Part shown: positions 22,446-32,876 of the stretch, piece by piece | Layout: each line of letters begins with the position of its first letter | Numbering within the stretch: position 1 is the first letter of the stretch | Assembly: GCA_963675135.1 (NCBI GenBank) | Contig: OY776124.1 | Span: 20,272,066-20,336,065 of the forward strand | DNA from: Galeopsis tetrahit | Taxonomy: Eukaryota; Streptophyta; Magnoliopsida; Lamiales; Lamiaceae | Length of the DNA stretch: 64,000 nucleotides | Direction of reading: 5' to 3' | The notes under the pieces: model-generated | Seen by the model: the letters and a program-made list of their open reading frames with translations, nothing else | Told to the model about the DNA's origin: nothing | Databases searched by the model: none | Translations under genes and position numbers: made by a program

Positions 22446-22476
22446 CTAGTGTAAGACCCGCATTTTTACGCGGGGT
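22446..22476 (-). mobile_element. Helitron 3' terminus
   Basis: On the minus strand a GC-rich hairpin (CCCCGCG, A/T loop, TGCGGG; 22456-22476) is followed 7 bp later by CTAG, with T as the next host base. This is the Helitron 3'-end signature (hairpin, CTRR, insertion between A and T). The element would extend to the right. I could not identify its 5' TC end or any Rep/helicase gene, so it is non-autonomous or truncated. Confidence 0.6.
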
Positions 22477-24470
22477 TGAAGTAAATTTATATGTAATGTA
22501 TTTAATTTATTAATTAAAAAATTAATCTTTGAAAAATGTATAGATTTGTAATTTTTTTATTCTATTAAAAGATAAAAAAATAAAATGTTGTAGACAAATA
22601 GTAATAATAAAAAATTTATAATTTTATTTATAAAATAAATCAATATATAAAATTACAAATTGTAAAAAACTTTCTTATAGACAACATTTATTGTACGCTT
22701 ACATATTTTTCCATTTGAATTTAGGCAAAGAATTTTCAATTTACTTTAGTTCTTGACTTTAGATGCTCATTTGAATCAAGACAAAAAAATAAAATTAATC
22801 AACTTTTGTTCTTAACTTTAGATGCTGCAACGTACAATTGTCTGTGTCTAAGCATATATTTTGAAAGGTAAACGCCTACTGTGAAAAGTGATTGGCCTTA
22901 TTTTAAATGTGAACAAACCACTTCTCAAATTAATTAATACTATAATTGTGTTTGACAACTTAATTAATATAAATAATTTAGTCCGAATTTATTTTTAACT
23001 GTTCCACTTTCTGGCCACTTAAACAGTTCAACTATCTACACAATTGTGAGATGGATTTCTAACAATGTACTTTAAATGAATGCATTCCAAATTGCTCATA
23101 ATTGAAACGTGTGTGATCGATGTTCTATCTACTTCTTGAAAACAACATCGTTATGTATGTGTGCCAATTCAATTTCAATTAAATCCTCCTATCAAAATGT
23201 AAAGGAGAATGAACAAATCTACTGTAAAAAGGAAACTATCGAATATGAGGAAGTTCTCGAAAGACGTTCAATTCCACCAAGTCTCGGAAGTTATCTTCCA
23301 ACAGTGGAAAGTAGGAGAGAGAGATTTATATCTACGAAAATATATTTTTTCTCAAATTGTAATTACTTTATCTAGAAATGAACCCACAATATTTCACCAT
23401 ACCCTCGAGGCTACATATCTACATATCTACTTGTTATATTAATGTATAATTTAGAATATATATATATATATATATTGATCGCGTGTCTCAATTAATTACT
23501 TGTGTATTACTTTTACTTTTATATTTTAAATAAAAAAAAATTCATTTTTTTGTCTTGCAAAAAAATTTTAAAATCACTTTTGATCCTGTCATTTGAAAAT
23601 TATCCTTTTTTGTGCAAAATTGGTCATGTATGTTAGATTTGAGATGAAAACCATTAGTTTTAGGATGGAAACGTTAGTTTAAGAATAATATTTTTAAATA
23701 TAAATTAATTATATATAATTCAATATATCCTTAAATTATATATAAATCAATTAATTAATTATATATATATATATATATGACATGAAGTAGGATCTTATAT
23801 AATGAAAAAACCTAAAGCCATATGAATACACTCCATTCAAGAGGCCGGAGCCCCATTAAAAAACTTGCCGAAAAAACCCTCCTTAGGTCAAAACCTCGGT
23901 CAAGGAAAAAGGAATACTCCTCTAAATACAAAGAATCAATTGAATCTGAAATATTCCATGTGTTTGTCCTTCGTAATAAACGACAACAGGTCTATTGGTG
24001 GTACATCCCACCATGTGTATGCTTATGTTGATTTGATGGCCATCCAATCCGCCGCTGTGTTGCCCTCTCTATAAATGTGTGAAATCTTTATTGCCATCTG
24101 TTGTTTTGACCTCAGCATTCGCTGCCATATTGGGGTTAGGGGCGTGGTGTGACATTGGGTAGTGCTTCTAGCAACGGGGTGCAGCGAGGGTGGTGTGACA
24201 TTGGGTAGTGCTGCTAGCAACGGGGTGCAGCGAGGGTGGTCATGAGACTTTGGTGCGATGTTGGAAGAAGACCAAAAGTTATTTCGATGTATTTAATTAT
24301 ACGGGACTAAATATGCAATTTTTCCATTTTAAATATTGACATACCAAATGGTATTTACTAAAACAATAGTTTTAGTTTTATAAATTTATTTTTATTATAT
24401 ATATATGTTGAATATTATTAATAATTATTAATTCATGTTCAACTTTTTACAATTTGTGGGTTTTGATGAG
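22477..24470. other. AT-rich stretch, possible Helitron body, no gene seen
   Basis: No supported coding region. It holds (TA)n runs at 23457-23476 and 23760-23778 and a two-copy 46-bp tandem repeat at 24145-24240 (unit starts TGGTGTGACATTGGGTAGTG). Open frames at 23109-23442 and 23822-24074 have no recognisable motifs. Confidence 0.5.
24145..24240. repeat. two-copy tandem repeat, 46-bp unit
   Basis: Two nearly identical units starting at 24145 and 24191 with one visible difference (TTCTAGC versus TGCTAGC). It is GC-rich against an AT-rich background. Confidence 0.8.
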
Positions 24471-24474
24471 TGAG

Positions 24475-24930
24475 TAAATGCATGCTACTTTTATGGGATT
24501 GCGGTTGGATTTTTTTAGACAATTGTTGACTAATCATAATTTTAAGCTTAAAGGGTATAATTGTATTATAATTAGGTTTCATTTTAAACTTAACAAAAAA
24601 AAAATTGAACTAGAATGTAAAATTAATCAAGGTGCTAAATGTATCTTGATTAGAGTAACTCCCAACAAAGTAATTAATTAAGACACCAAATATTTGTTAT
24701 GGATTGGATGAAATTTGAGATGGAAAAAATATGGATAAAGGTATGTAATCTATGAATAGTAATTGTGTTTGGATATGAATTGAAGAGTATGCCGGGTAGA
24801 TGGAGAACGAACTTTATGTCAACAAATAGAGTTTTATTATGGCTATATAATTAGTGGATTAATTAGTGCGATGAATTAAGAAAATTATGACAGCATGTAT
24901 TGCCTTGGAACATAAGTATTTGTTTTAGTT
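24475..24930 (+). repeat. inverted copy of the 3900-4745 block
   Basis: Reverse complement of 4371-4745 (24475-24860), followed by the CATGTATTGCCTTGGAACAT block of 3775-3954. It lacks the MITE present at 3955-4370. Downstream, at about 25012-25020, is a TATA-like GTATATAAAGGGC, but no coding exon follows. Confidence 0.65.
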
Positions 24931-26097
24931 TAAGAATTATTCATTAGTGTTGACATAGACATTGTTTTTGTGCGAGTAAAATTGGTGATTTACTTTGTTG
25001 TTTTAAGGAGTATATAAAGGGCTAGCTTATCTTATTTTTACATATAGTTTGAAAATCACATACACGTATATCCCCCCTAAAAAATTTGTGAGTTTTAGCA
25101 AGTGAGTAAATTATTTTTGATTTTTTTGGAAATTCGTGGGTTTTGGTGAGTGAGTAAATTATTTCTAATTTTTTTGGAAATTCGTTTTGGTAAGTGGGTA
25201 AATTCTTTCTATTTTTTTTTTAATTTAAAAAATAATATTAAAAAGAGAAATATAAATATCAATTGGAGTAAAATAAAAAAATAAAATTTTAAAAAATTGA
25301 TGGAGTATTATTATTTAATGATAAAATTTAAAAAAAATTAATTGAAGTAAAATAAAGGCCATGAAAAAATCTATATGCTAAATTGATATAGTAAATGGGT
25401 CATGTATAATTGGATTTGATATAGTAAATGGAGAATTTTTATAAAAAAGGCCCTTCATAGACTCACCTTCTTAATAAAGAAAGGACCACTAATATAATCT
25501 TTTTAAATAAGGACAAAGATATATGTTAATAACCCTTTATGCTCTTATATTTAAATATGAAGATTAATTTATTAATTTAATAATTAAAGGAACAAGTCTA
25601 ATCTTCCTTATTTTTTGCCATATATTCAACCACATTCCAATCCATAAAGATTTCTTTCGTTTAATATCACTCCTATGGAAATAATAATCTGACCTTCCTT
25701 ATTCGTATGCAATCTGCACGATTGATAGTAATTTTCAATTAAACCAATCGTAATTTCCCAATCGGGTTCGTCATTGTGGTTTGTACAACAACCGATGCAC
25801 TAGTTCCTTAACTAGATCTACGACCCTCTGGTCATCGTCTTCCATGGCGGTGCCGGCGGCGACAGTGATGGTGTGGCGGAGCTGCGGAAGCGATTGTGCA
25901 CGTGTGAGTGTATTTTGCAGTGGTTTGTTTTGAGTTTTAATATTGGACGGGTAAATGGAAATGTTTTATGGAAATACATACACACTAGGTTCAGTTCTTG
26001 TTTGCTTCATTTCTCATGATTTCAGATTTCAATAATTAACAATTAGCAGTACATATAAATTTTATGTTTTTAAGATCCATAATTAATTGTTTAGTAA

Positions 26098-26322
26098 TTG
26101 TTCATCATTATGTTTAGTTTCGTAAAAAAATCTACAAGCGTGGGTAGCATGTGTTATAAAAAAGCACATCCATTCATAATGTTGTTGAGGAATGCTTCTT
26201 CATATGGAGAATTTCGGAAGACAAAACCGAGTACTTATAAGACTTGTGGCAAAAAAGGCAAACACGATTTCTTGACGTGTGCAGCTGTTTTTGGAACCGA
26301 CAAGACTAATACTTCTCATTAG
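26098..26322 (+). other. unrecognised open frame inside the MULE
   Basis: 74 codons with a Cys/His cluster (TCGKKGKHDFLTC), reminiscent of a zinc-knuckle or SWIM-type finger in MULE or FAR1-like proteins but too short to assign. It could be a captured exon or transposase debris. Confidence 0.3.
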
Positions 26323-26690
26323 AATTATGTAGGTTTTTTACCCTTTTTTTTTTAGTGTGTTTTTTACTGTTTTGAAACATCTTATTGAGTATGCAGTTCT
26401 GATTTCAATAATTAATGGTTTGTTTTAATTTATTTGCAGAATTTCCGTTGTTAAGTTTAATTGGTTTATGTATTGATTTTTTTAAAAAATAGAAATGACA
26501 TTTGCAATTCAATGATGAAACTTTAGACAGAGGAAGAATTGTGGAGATCATTTAAATGAGGCTGAAAGTATGGCTTGAGAGCAAAATAAAGAAAGTTAAA
26601 GAATCTACCATTTCTGAGTGGAGGAGAAACCCTCTGTCATGTTTGGAGAGCAATGGAGATTGACGCTGGGAGTCTGTGAGAACAAATCTC

Positions 26691-26864
26691 AAAATCTACT
26701 TGAATCTTTTTTTTTTTGAACAGCAAAATGGTAATATATTATCGAGTACCAGAGGTACTCAAAAGGGTCAATCAGAGTTACAATTATAAAATGACGCCAA
26801 AACTAATCTAAGCATAACCAAGCCTATCACTTAGAGTTTCTTACAACAAAATCTACTTGAATCT
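26691..26864 (-). mobile_element. 5'-truncated LINE copy with 17-bp target duplication
   Basis: A 140-bp minus-strand insert (26708-26847) starting in plus orientation with a poly-T run. It is flanked by a perfect 17-bp duplication AAAATCTACTTGAATCT (26691-26707 and 26848-26864). Near its 3' end the minus strand has the stem-loop GAGTACC-TCT-GGTACTC. No tRNA-like A/B boxes, so a truncated LINE is more likely than a SINE. Confidence 0.75.
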
Positions 26865-26879
26865 AATAAGTGTTGTTTG

Positions 26880-27006
26880 GTTATTTGTTTGTGTTGATTT
26901 TACTGTTTTTCTTATGGAATTTTCTGAATATTGTAAGGGTTGAGTACCCCTTGTACTCTATTTTTGCAATATGAAATCTTTTGACGGATCAAAAAAAAAA
27001 AAAAAC
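26880..27006 (+). mobile_element. LINE 3' tail, plus strand
   Basis: Ends GTTGAGTACCCCTTGTACTC, then GAAATCTTTTGACGGATC and a 15-base A run. It shares the GAGTAC...GTACTC stem-loop with the 26708-26847 insert, so it is the 3' end of a related LINE. The 5' limit is approximate. Confidence 0.55.
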
Positions 27007-28689
27007 ATTCCATAATCATATGTAAATACTGCATCATTTCTTTAATACTTGTAGTTATCAATAGATTACAGTCTGTTTAAATGCAGATATGGTCTGCATG
27101 CCAAGATATAATATGTAAAACAAACTACTAATATGCAGATCTAGCATACTTATTTTATGCATTAAATCATTTGTATTGCATAATTTATTTTATTTTTCTG
27201 CACAGTTAATATGATTTGCAGATACTTGTTGTTTATTTTTCATATTTTTTCTCTACATTACTTGTTGTTTTCGTATTCATTAACAACAAAAACAACAAAA
27301 ATAACTGAAAAAAAAAACTAATGTATAAATTATATGTTTCAATATACAAAATTTTCATTTATTTTAATTAATTTTATTATTAATGCACACCAGACTCACA
27401 ATATGCAACGAATATAAAGAAACTGATTGCATTATTTAAAAAATATGCAGAATTTATGTTTGTCCTTTTGCATAGTATTATGTGTGCAAAAAATCTTATC
27501 TCGTTCTGCATAAAATGAAAGTTGTTTACATCTCATATTCAGCTCAAAATAATCATAAATAATGTATAAAACGAAAGTTATTTGCTGGCACCCTCACCAA
27601 AATATCAGAAGCTATATCGTCTGAAATTATATCTAATAACCTTGAAAAATGCATCATTTTTTTAATGGTTTATGCAGAAGAAAAGAAAATAAATATTTGT
27701 CATAATAAACAATTAATATAAATTCCGTGTAGTGTAGTTATTTGTACTGCAATTCAAAGATTTAATTGAATATGAAATAAATCAACCGTTTAGATTGTGG
27801 TAGTGGAGTAAATTTTGGTTATTCATTAAACAACAGTTACATGTAGTGGGGAAGTTGAGGTATAAACGTTTTTTTTTTTTTTTGTAGTGGAGAATGTGTG
27901 ACATCTAATGGCCGGGTCATATGTATTAATGAGAATTTAATTTTAACTTCAATGTATTATAACATTATTGCAAGATAATGTAAATTTTTCTACACTAATG
28001 AAATAATAAATAAACATATTTTTCCACATTACATATTTTTCTTTATATGACATTTATTTTATGTTGAATTAATATATATAAAAATAATATTTTATTTTTT
28101 TAAACGTCAAATTTATAATATAAGGTTGTTTTTTCCTTTTATGCAATAAAGTTGCATAATTTAAATTTAGTATTTCATGTGTATTCTATTTAAATTATAT
28201 TCAATTTTCAGTAATATTATATAATATAATTACTTGATTTTGCTTATATAATGAAATAAATAAATACAAAAGTAATGACTCAATTATTTTTCTGCAGATC
28301 AATTAATGGAATTGACGTTAACTTTAGGAAAGTTTTAATTTTGGATGTCTTAATTGATTAGCGCAATTTTCGAAGAGTTGATAGACAAACATTTAAATTT
28401 TCAAACTAATTGACTTTATATATATTAAATTCGAAATTTAAATAGTAAGGGCATGATGGTACATTTATGTTACATTTTGATCTTAATTTGAAACTATTTT
28501 AAACTATGTCCTTATTTAAAAAATCACTAGGTGAAAATACCTAATATGTGAAATCCCCTAGTAAATGGGTCATGTGTTATTTGTAGTGGGTTATTGGATT
28601 GGATATAGTAAATGATGGGTTATTGGATCCAGTTACATACATGTAATTGGTACACAAGAGTGCAACCGAGTTTTATTATGGTTAGTTAG

Positions 28690-28870
28690 TGGATTAATTA
28701 GTGTAAGGAATTAAGAAACGAATGACAGCTACCATGTATTGCCTTGGAACATTAAATACAAATTAATTGTTGTAAATCCTAGCTAATTAATCCTACAATC
28801 AGATCATTCAACAGTAAATAACATTTCATTAATTAATTAAAAAATAATTAAAGAGAAACGTATAATTCGT
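28690..28870 (+). repeat. inverted copy of the defensin-like promoter block
   Basis: Reverse complement of about 3775-3954 (GACAGCTACCATGTATTGCC through AAAGAGAAACGTATAATT). Similarity stops at 28875, before where a TATA box and exon would be, so this copy has no gene left. Confidence 0.7.
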
Positions 28871-28875
28871 TTGCA

Positions 28876-29151
28876 TTTAATTATTTTTTTAATTAATTTT
28901 ATCTTCATGTCCTAAAACTAATTGGTACTACAGGTATTTCATTTATCAATTTTGGTTCTTTTTTCCCAGTTTTGGTCCGATTTTTCCTAAAAAAAAAAAA
29001 ACAATTCGCCAAAAAAAAAAAAAAAACACGTGTTTATAGCTCGCCGCTTGAAATGAATTGTATTTGTGGCTTCCACAAAACATTCGTCTTTTATATTTAT
29101 ATATGAAACAACGAAAAGTGCATTAAAAAGATTATAAGGGTTATATTACTC

Positions 29152-29183
<32 letters not shown>

Positions 29184-29768
29184 TCTCATTCGTAAAGTAG
29201 AAACAAATGACATTTTTTTTTAACAGCAAAAATAGTAATATATTAACTAACTAGTACAGAATACTCAATAGGGTCAATCAAAGTTATTTAATATATTAAC
29301 TAGCTAGTTCTCATTCTAGTCGAGTTTCGTGAATACATGGAATATTCCATACATAGCTTAGTGGTAGTACCTTATTTATTTTAATATAATATCATGTGTT
29401 CTCGAATCCTGTCCTCAACAATATAATTTTCGCACTTTTTATTTTTTATTTTAGCATCTAGTTTTCTAAATTATAAAAGTGCAAGTACTAATTAATAAAG
29501 GTGTACCATTAATAATAATAAAAGTGTAAGTAATAACTAACAAAATGTGTAACATTAGTAACAATTTTTTTTTTTTAATTATAGCTATAAACTATGTAAA
29601 ATAATTATTTTTTAAAAAAATTTAGCACCTATTTTTATAAATTATAAAAGTGTAAGTACTATTTACCAAAGGTGTAACATGCATAATATTAAAAAAGGTG
29701 TAACATGCATAATATTAAAAGTGCAAAATTTTTTATCTTGTCTATTTCAATCGCATATATACAACAAT
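28876..29768. other. AT-rich stretch with poly-A runs and a microsatellite
   Basis: No gene. Contains A runs near 28990-29030, a (TA)n run at 29156-29184 and a further decayed LINE tail on the minus strand at about 29210-29275. That tail has a poly-T run, then AACAGCAAAAATAGTAATATATT, as in 26718-26743. Repeated TTATAAAAGTG(C/T)AAGTA motifs lie at 29470-29730. Confidence 0.55.
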
Positions 29769-29978
29769 TGATGAAGCGGAATACACCGAAAGGGGGTAGA
29801 ACACTATCGAGACGTTTATACAATGAAGATACCGTCCTGATAGCAAAAAAGGAATAACTTCTTGAATTTTATAAACTTCAAAACTCCTGTCACAATATAC
29901 ACCAGGTGCCTATATAGAGGCGAAGGCACACACACGCAACTAACTAAAAGGCCCTAAAACTAATAAAAGTGTTAATCA
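29769..29978 (-). repeat. probable short 3' LTR of Gypsy-1
   Basis: On the minus strand the ends would be TGATTAACA and GCTTCATCA, 210 bp, with CTCTATATAGGC as a possible TATA box at 29911-29922. It follows the pol stop directly. Its partner is missing because the element is 5'-truncated, so the limits are tentative. Confidence 0.4.
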
Positions 29979-30018
29979 CAAATAGCAGAAATCCCAATTC
30001 ATCCTGTTGAGTCAACTA

Positions 30019-31583
30019 ATTGCCTTGACTAGGCAACTAGCAGTTGCATCTCCATCATTATCCTCCTCTTCAAAACGATTTTTTCTCGAATCGTCGCCAT
30101 CAGTTGCATCTCCAGCGAAATTATCACCATGATAAGGAACCAAATGCTGCACGTTGAAAACATCACTTGTACAAATATGAGCTGGGAGTCGAAGTCGGTA
30201 AGCATTTGGATTAATCTTTTGAATAATCTATAGGGGCCCTATTTTCCGGGAAGCAAGCTTGATGTACTCTTGTGGTGGAAAACGGTCTTTAGTCAATACG
30301 ACCCATACCAAATCACCTTCTTCAAATTGAACATCACGACGTCTAGTATCCGCAGCAGCTTTGTATTTGGAAGTGGACGCCGTGAGGCAAGCATGTGTAA
30401 GTGTGTGAATGAATTGTAAGTCGGCGATAATATATGTGGCCCTCTTGTCAGCTGAAGGAAATGTCGGCACAACAATGAGGTCAATAGGGGCGCGAGGAAT
30501 GCGCCCATACACGACGTGGAACGGACAAAACCCTGTACTCCGGTTTATTGCCACATTATGCGCAAATTCAGCATGTGGTAGTTTTGAGTCCCATGTTTTA
30601 ATGTTATCTCCCATTAAGCATTGTAGCAGGTTGCCTAGCGATCTGTTAACGACCTCCGTTTGTCTGTTAGTTTGCGGATGGTAGGCACTACTAAAGTTTA
30701 GTTCCATGTTGGATAAGCGCCATAACGTCCTACAAAAGTGGCAAATGAATCTCGTATCTTTATCCGACACTATCGACGAAGGAAGGTCGTGTAACCTGTA
30801 AATTTCATGAAAAAATAATAGTGCAACATTAACGGCGTCAATAGTACGTTTACAAGGAATGAAATGGACCATTTTTAAAAAATGATCAACAACGACGAAA
30901 ATGGAATCGTTGCCCCGTTGAGTGCGCGGAAGGCCAAGGACGAAATCCATGCTAAGGGCTGTCCAATGGAGAGTTGGGATGTGCAGCGGTCGGTAAAGGC
31001 CAGCATTAGACGTTGTGCCTTTGGAAGTTTGACAAATGTGACATCGTGCAAAGAATCTTTTGACGTCGCGACGAATGGTAAGCTAGAAAAATTTACGAGC
31101 GACGAGCTTCGTTGATCGATCGCGACCCACATGGCCTGTTGAATGGGAGTCGCTCGCTATTTTATGTCGAAAACTGCAATCGGGCACACACACGCGGGTT
31201 CCTTTAAAAAGAAACCCCTCGTCCAGGTTGAAGTCTTTAAAGGGCCCGAGGGATGCCTGAAAAATGGTAGAAAAGTATGCATCAGTAGGATATAATTGAC
31301 AGAAAGAATCAAACCCAATAACAGAAATACGAGATTTAGAGATAAGGCAATGCCGATGACTCAGTGCGTCGGCTACTTTATTGGTGGCTCTCGATTGATG
31401 GCGGATGACGACAGTAAATTGCAGAAGATATGATGCCCATTTAGCATGCGGGCGGATAATGACTATTCGGTGGCAAGATGTTTAAGAGCTTCATGGTCGG
31501 TGTAGAGAATAAATTCCCGAGAAATAAGTAGTGCCTCCAATGTTGGATTGAAAGGACGACCGCGTAGAATTCAGTGTCGTATG
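30019..31583 (-). pseudogene. Gypsy-1 pol, RNase H end, integrase and C-terminus
   Basis: Minus-strand pol of a Ty3-Gypsy element. Right to left: an RNase H remnant (YDTEFYAVV, 31530-31580); the integrase zinc finger (CHICQTSKG near 31040); and the integrase core 30950-30228 with MDFVLGLPRT, catalytic Asp in IVSDKDTRF and Glu in TEVVNRSLGN. The C-terminal segment NVQHLVPYHGDN lies near 30140 in a shifted frame and ends in an acidic tail and stop at about 30019. No chromodomain is seen. Stops and frameshifts kill it. It is interrupted at 31583 by the Tat element and resumes at 43638. Confidence 0.85.
31579..31583. repeat. target-site duplication of the Tat element, left copy (GTATG)
   Basis: GTATG here and again at 43638-43642, a perfect 5-bp duplication. 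Confidence 0.85.
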
Positions 31584-32311
31584 TGTTGTAAGTGCTTTTG
31601 TAGGGATGACTCGGATGTGGACTATTTGTTAGCATGATACAAACATATATGATTATCGGGGGTTGTTACGTGTTTATACGGATTAATATGATGATTAATG
31701 ATGAAAAGTATGAAGAACAGTGAAGAACACAAGAAAGTAGCTTCTTAGAGAAGCTAAAGCTTTGAGCTTGGGAGTGTTTATTGCTTAGGGTTGAAGGATT
31801 TGGTAGGAAATGTCACTTAGGTCTTACAAATGAGCCTTTTAGGCATTATATAGTGATTTTTGGGGCTGCCCACCCTTCACACGTGGCGCCTCCATAGTGG
31901 ACCCTTCTTTCTGCCCGAAAAGGTGATGGGATAGCGCATTTAATGCTAAACCGCCTCTGGTGGTCGTCCTCGGTGAGGTGCCGAGGAGCTGGAAAACCTG
32001 CTCGTTCGGAAAACCTGCCCGTCGACAAAACCTGCTCGCTGAGATGCCGTCACGGTGGTCGCCGGAGGACCTAGTCGCCATGTCTTATGCTGTCTCCCAA
32101 GGCTTCAACACTTGTCTTCTCTTAGCTAAATAAACATCTGCTCGCCAACATCTTTGGGCGAGCACTTAATTATATTAAATACATTACTTTTATTACATTT
32201 TCTTCATCTTGTTGACTAGTTGTCGCACGACTTTATTGACTGGTCCTCGCCACGCAAGCTAGTGACTAGGATTGACTTGTCAAAGATTGACTTCTTTGAC
32301 TAGGTATAACA
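31584..32311 (-). repeat. 3' LTR of the Tat element
   Basis: 728 bp, plus-strand ends TGTTGTAAG and GTATAACA. The polypurine tract CCAGGGGGCAAA (minus strand) adjoins at 32312-32323. It holds a TATATAA-like box near 31847-31853 on the minus strand. It has one copy of the GC hairpin that is doubled in the 5' LTR. Confidence 0.9.
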
Positions 32312-32323
32312 TTTGCCCCCTGG
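32312..32323 (-). other. polypurine tract of the Tat element
   Basis: CCAGGGGGCAAA on the minus strand, directly before the 3' LTR. Confidence 0.7.
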
Positions 32324-32684
32324 TCGCCTTTCTTCGTATTCGTAGAATGGTAAGGCGAGCAGTGTGATCGTCTTCCTGGAAGGCGGACTTGTCCATGACA
32401 AACAAATCAATTTTGAAAATCTTGATGACGAAAGTTGGAGGCGGTCGCCTCGTTTCCCACGCCGAGCACGCTTTTCGAAGCGTTAGTAATGATGATTGAT
32501 TTGATGGGTGTCATGCGCGTGATCGGCGCCGAAAATTTGAACAGTGCGCGTGGGCGCGTGCCGACCTCAAAGGTCGCGCGTGACGCCCACTTTCTTACCT
32601 CGATTTCGGGAAAGAGCCCAAATTTTTAGAAGAATTGTAAAATTAACCCCTTTTTTTGCACACAGGTCCCTGAATAAGTTTGCC

Positions 32685-32692
32685 TATAAATA
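32685..32692 (+). promoter_or_regulatory. TATA box of the antisense gene
   Basis: TATAAATA in CCTATAAATAGGACC, on the plus strand, opposite to gag-pol. It lies 185 bp upstream of the ATG at 32877. The spacing suits a transcript starting near 32720 with a leader of about 155 bases. Confidence 0.6.
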
Positions 32693-32876
32693 GGACCTCA
32701 TACCTCTTGAGAATACTTTTCACTCTTTGCACGCTTTGAATTCCTTCTCGAGTTTCTTCCAAGCCAAGTTCTTCAAGCTTTTCTGGCGACTATGTGGTGG
32801 TTTCCGATTGGCAAAAAGGTAAACTCACATTTTATTCTTTAAAAAACTCTTATTTTCCCCCATTTCTTAAGAAAAA

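Larger units (their letters stand above)
25431..28558. mobile_element. Mutator-like element (MULE) with 9-bp target duplication
   Basis: Flanked by a perfect 9-bp duplication TAGTAAATG (25422-25430 and 28559-28567), the length typical of Mutator. The ends begin GAGAATTTTTATA and, reversed, GGGGATTTCACATA; the inner parts share TTTTTTAAATAAGGACA. 3128 bp. No MuDR transposase is recognisable. Gene-like islands at about 25840-25905 and 26098-26322 may be captured exons. It is AT-rich otherwise. Confidence 0.65.
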
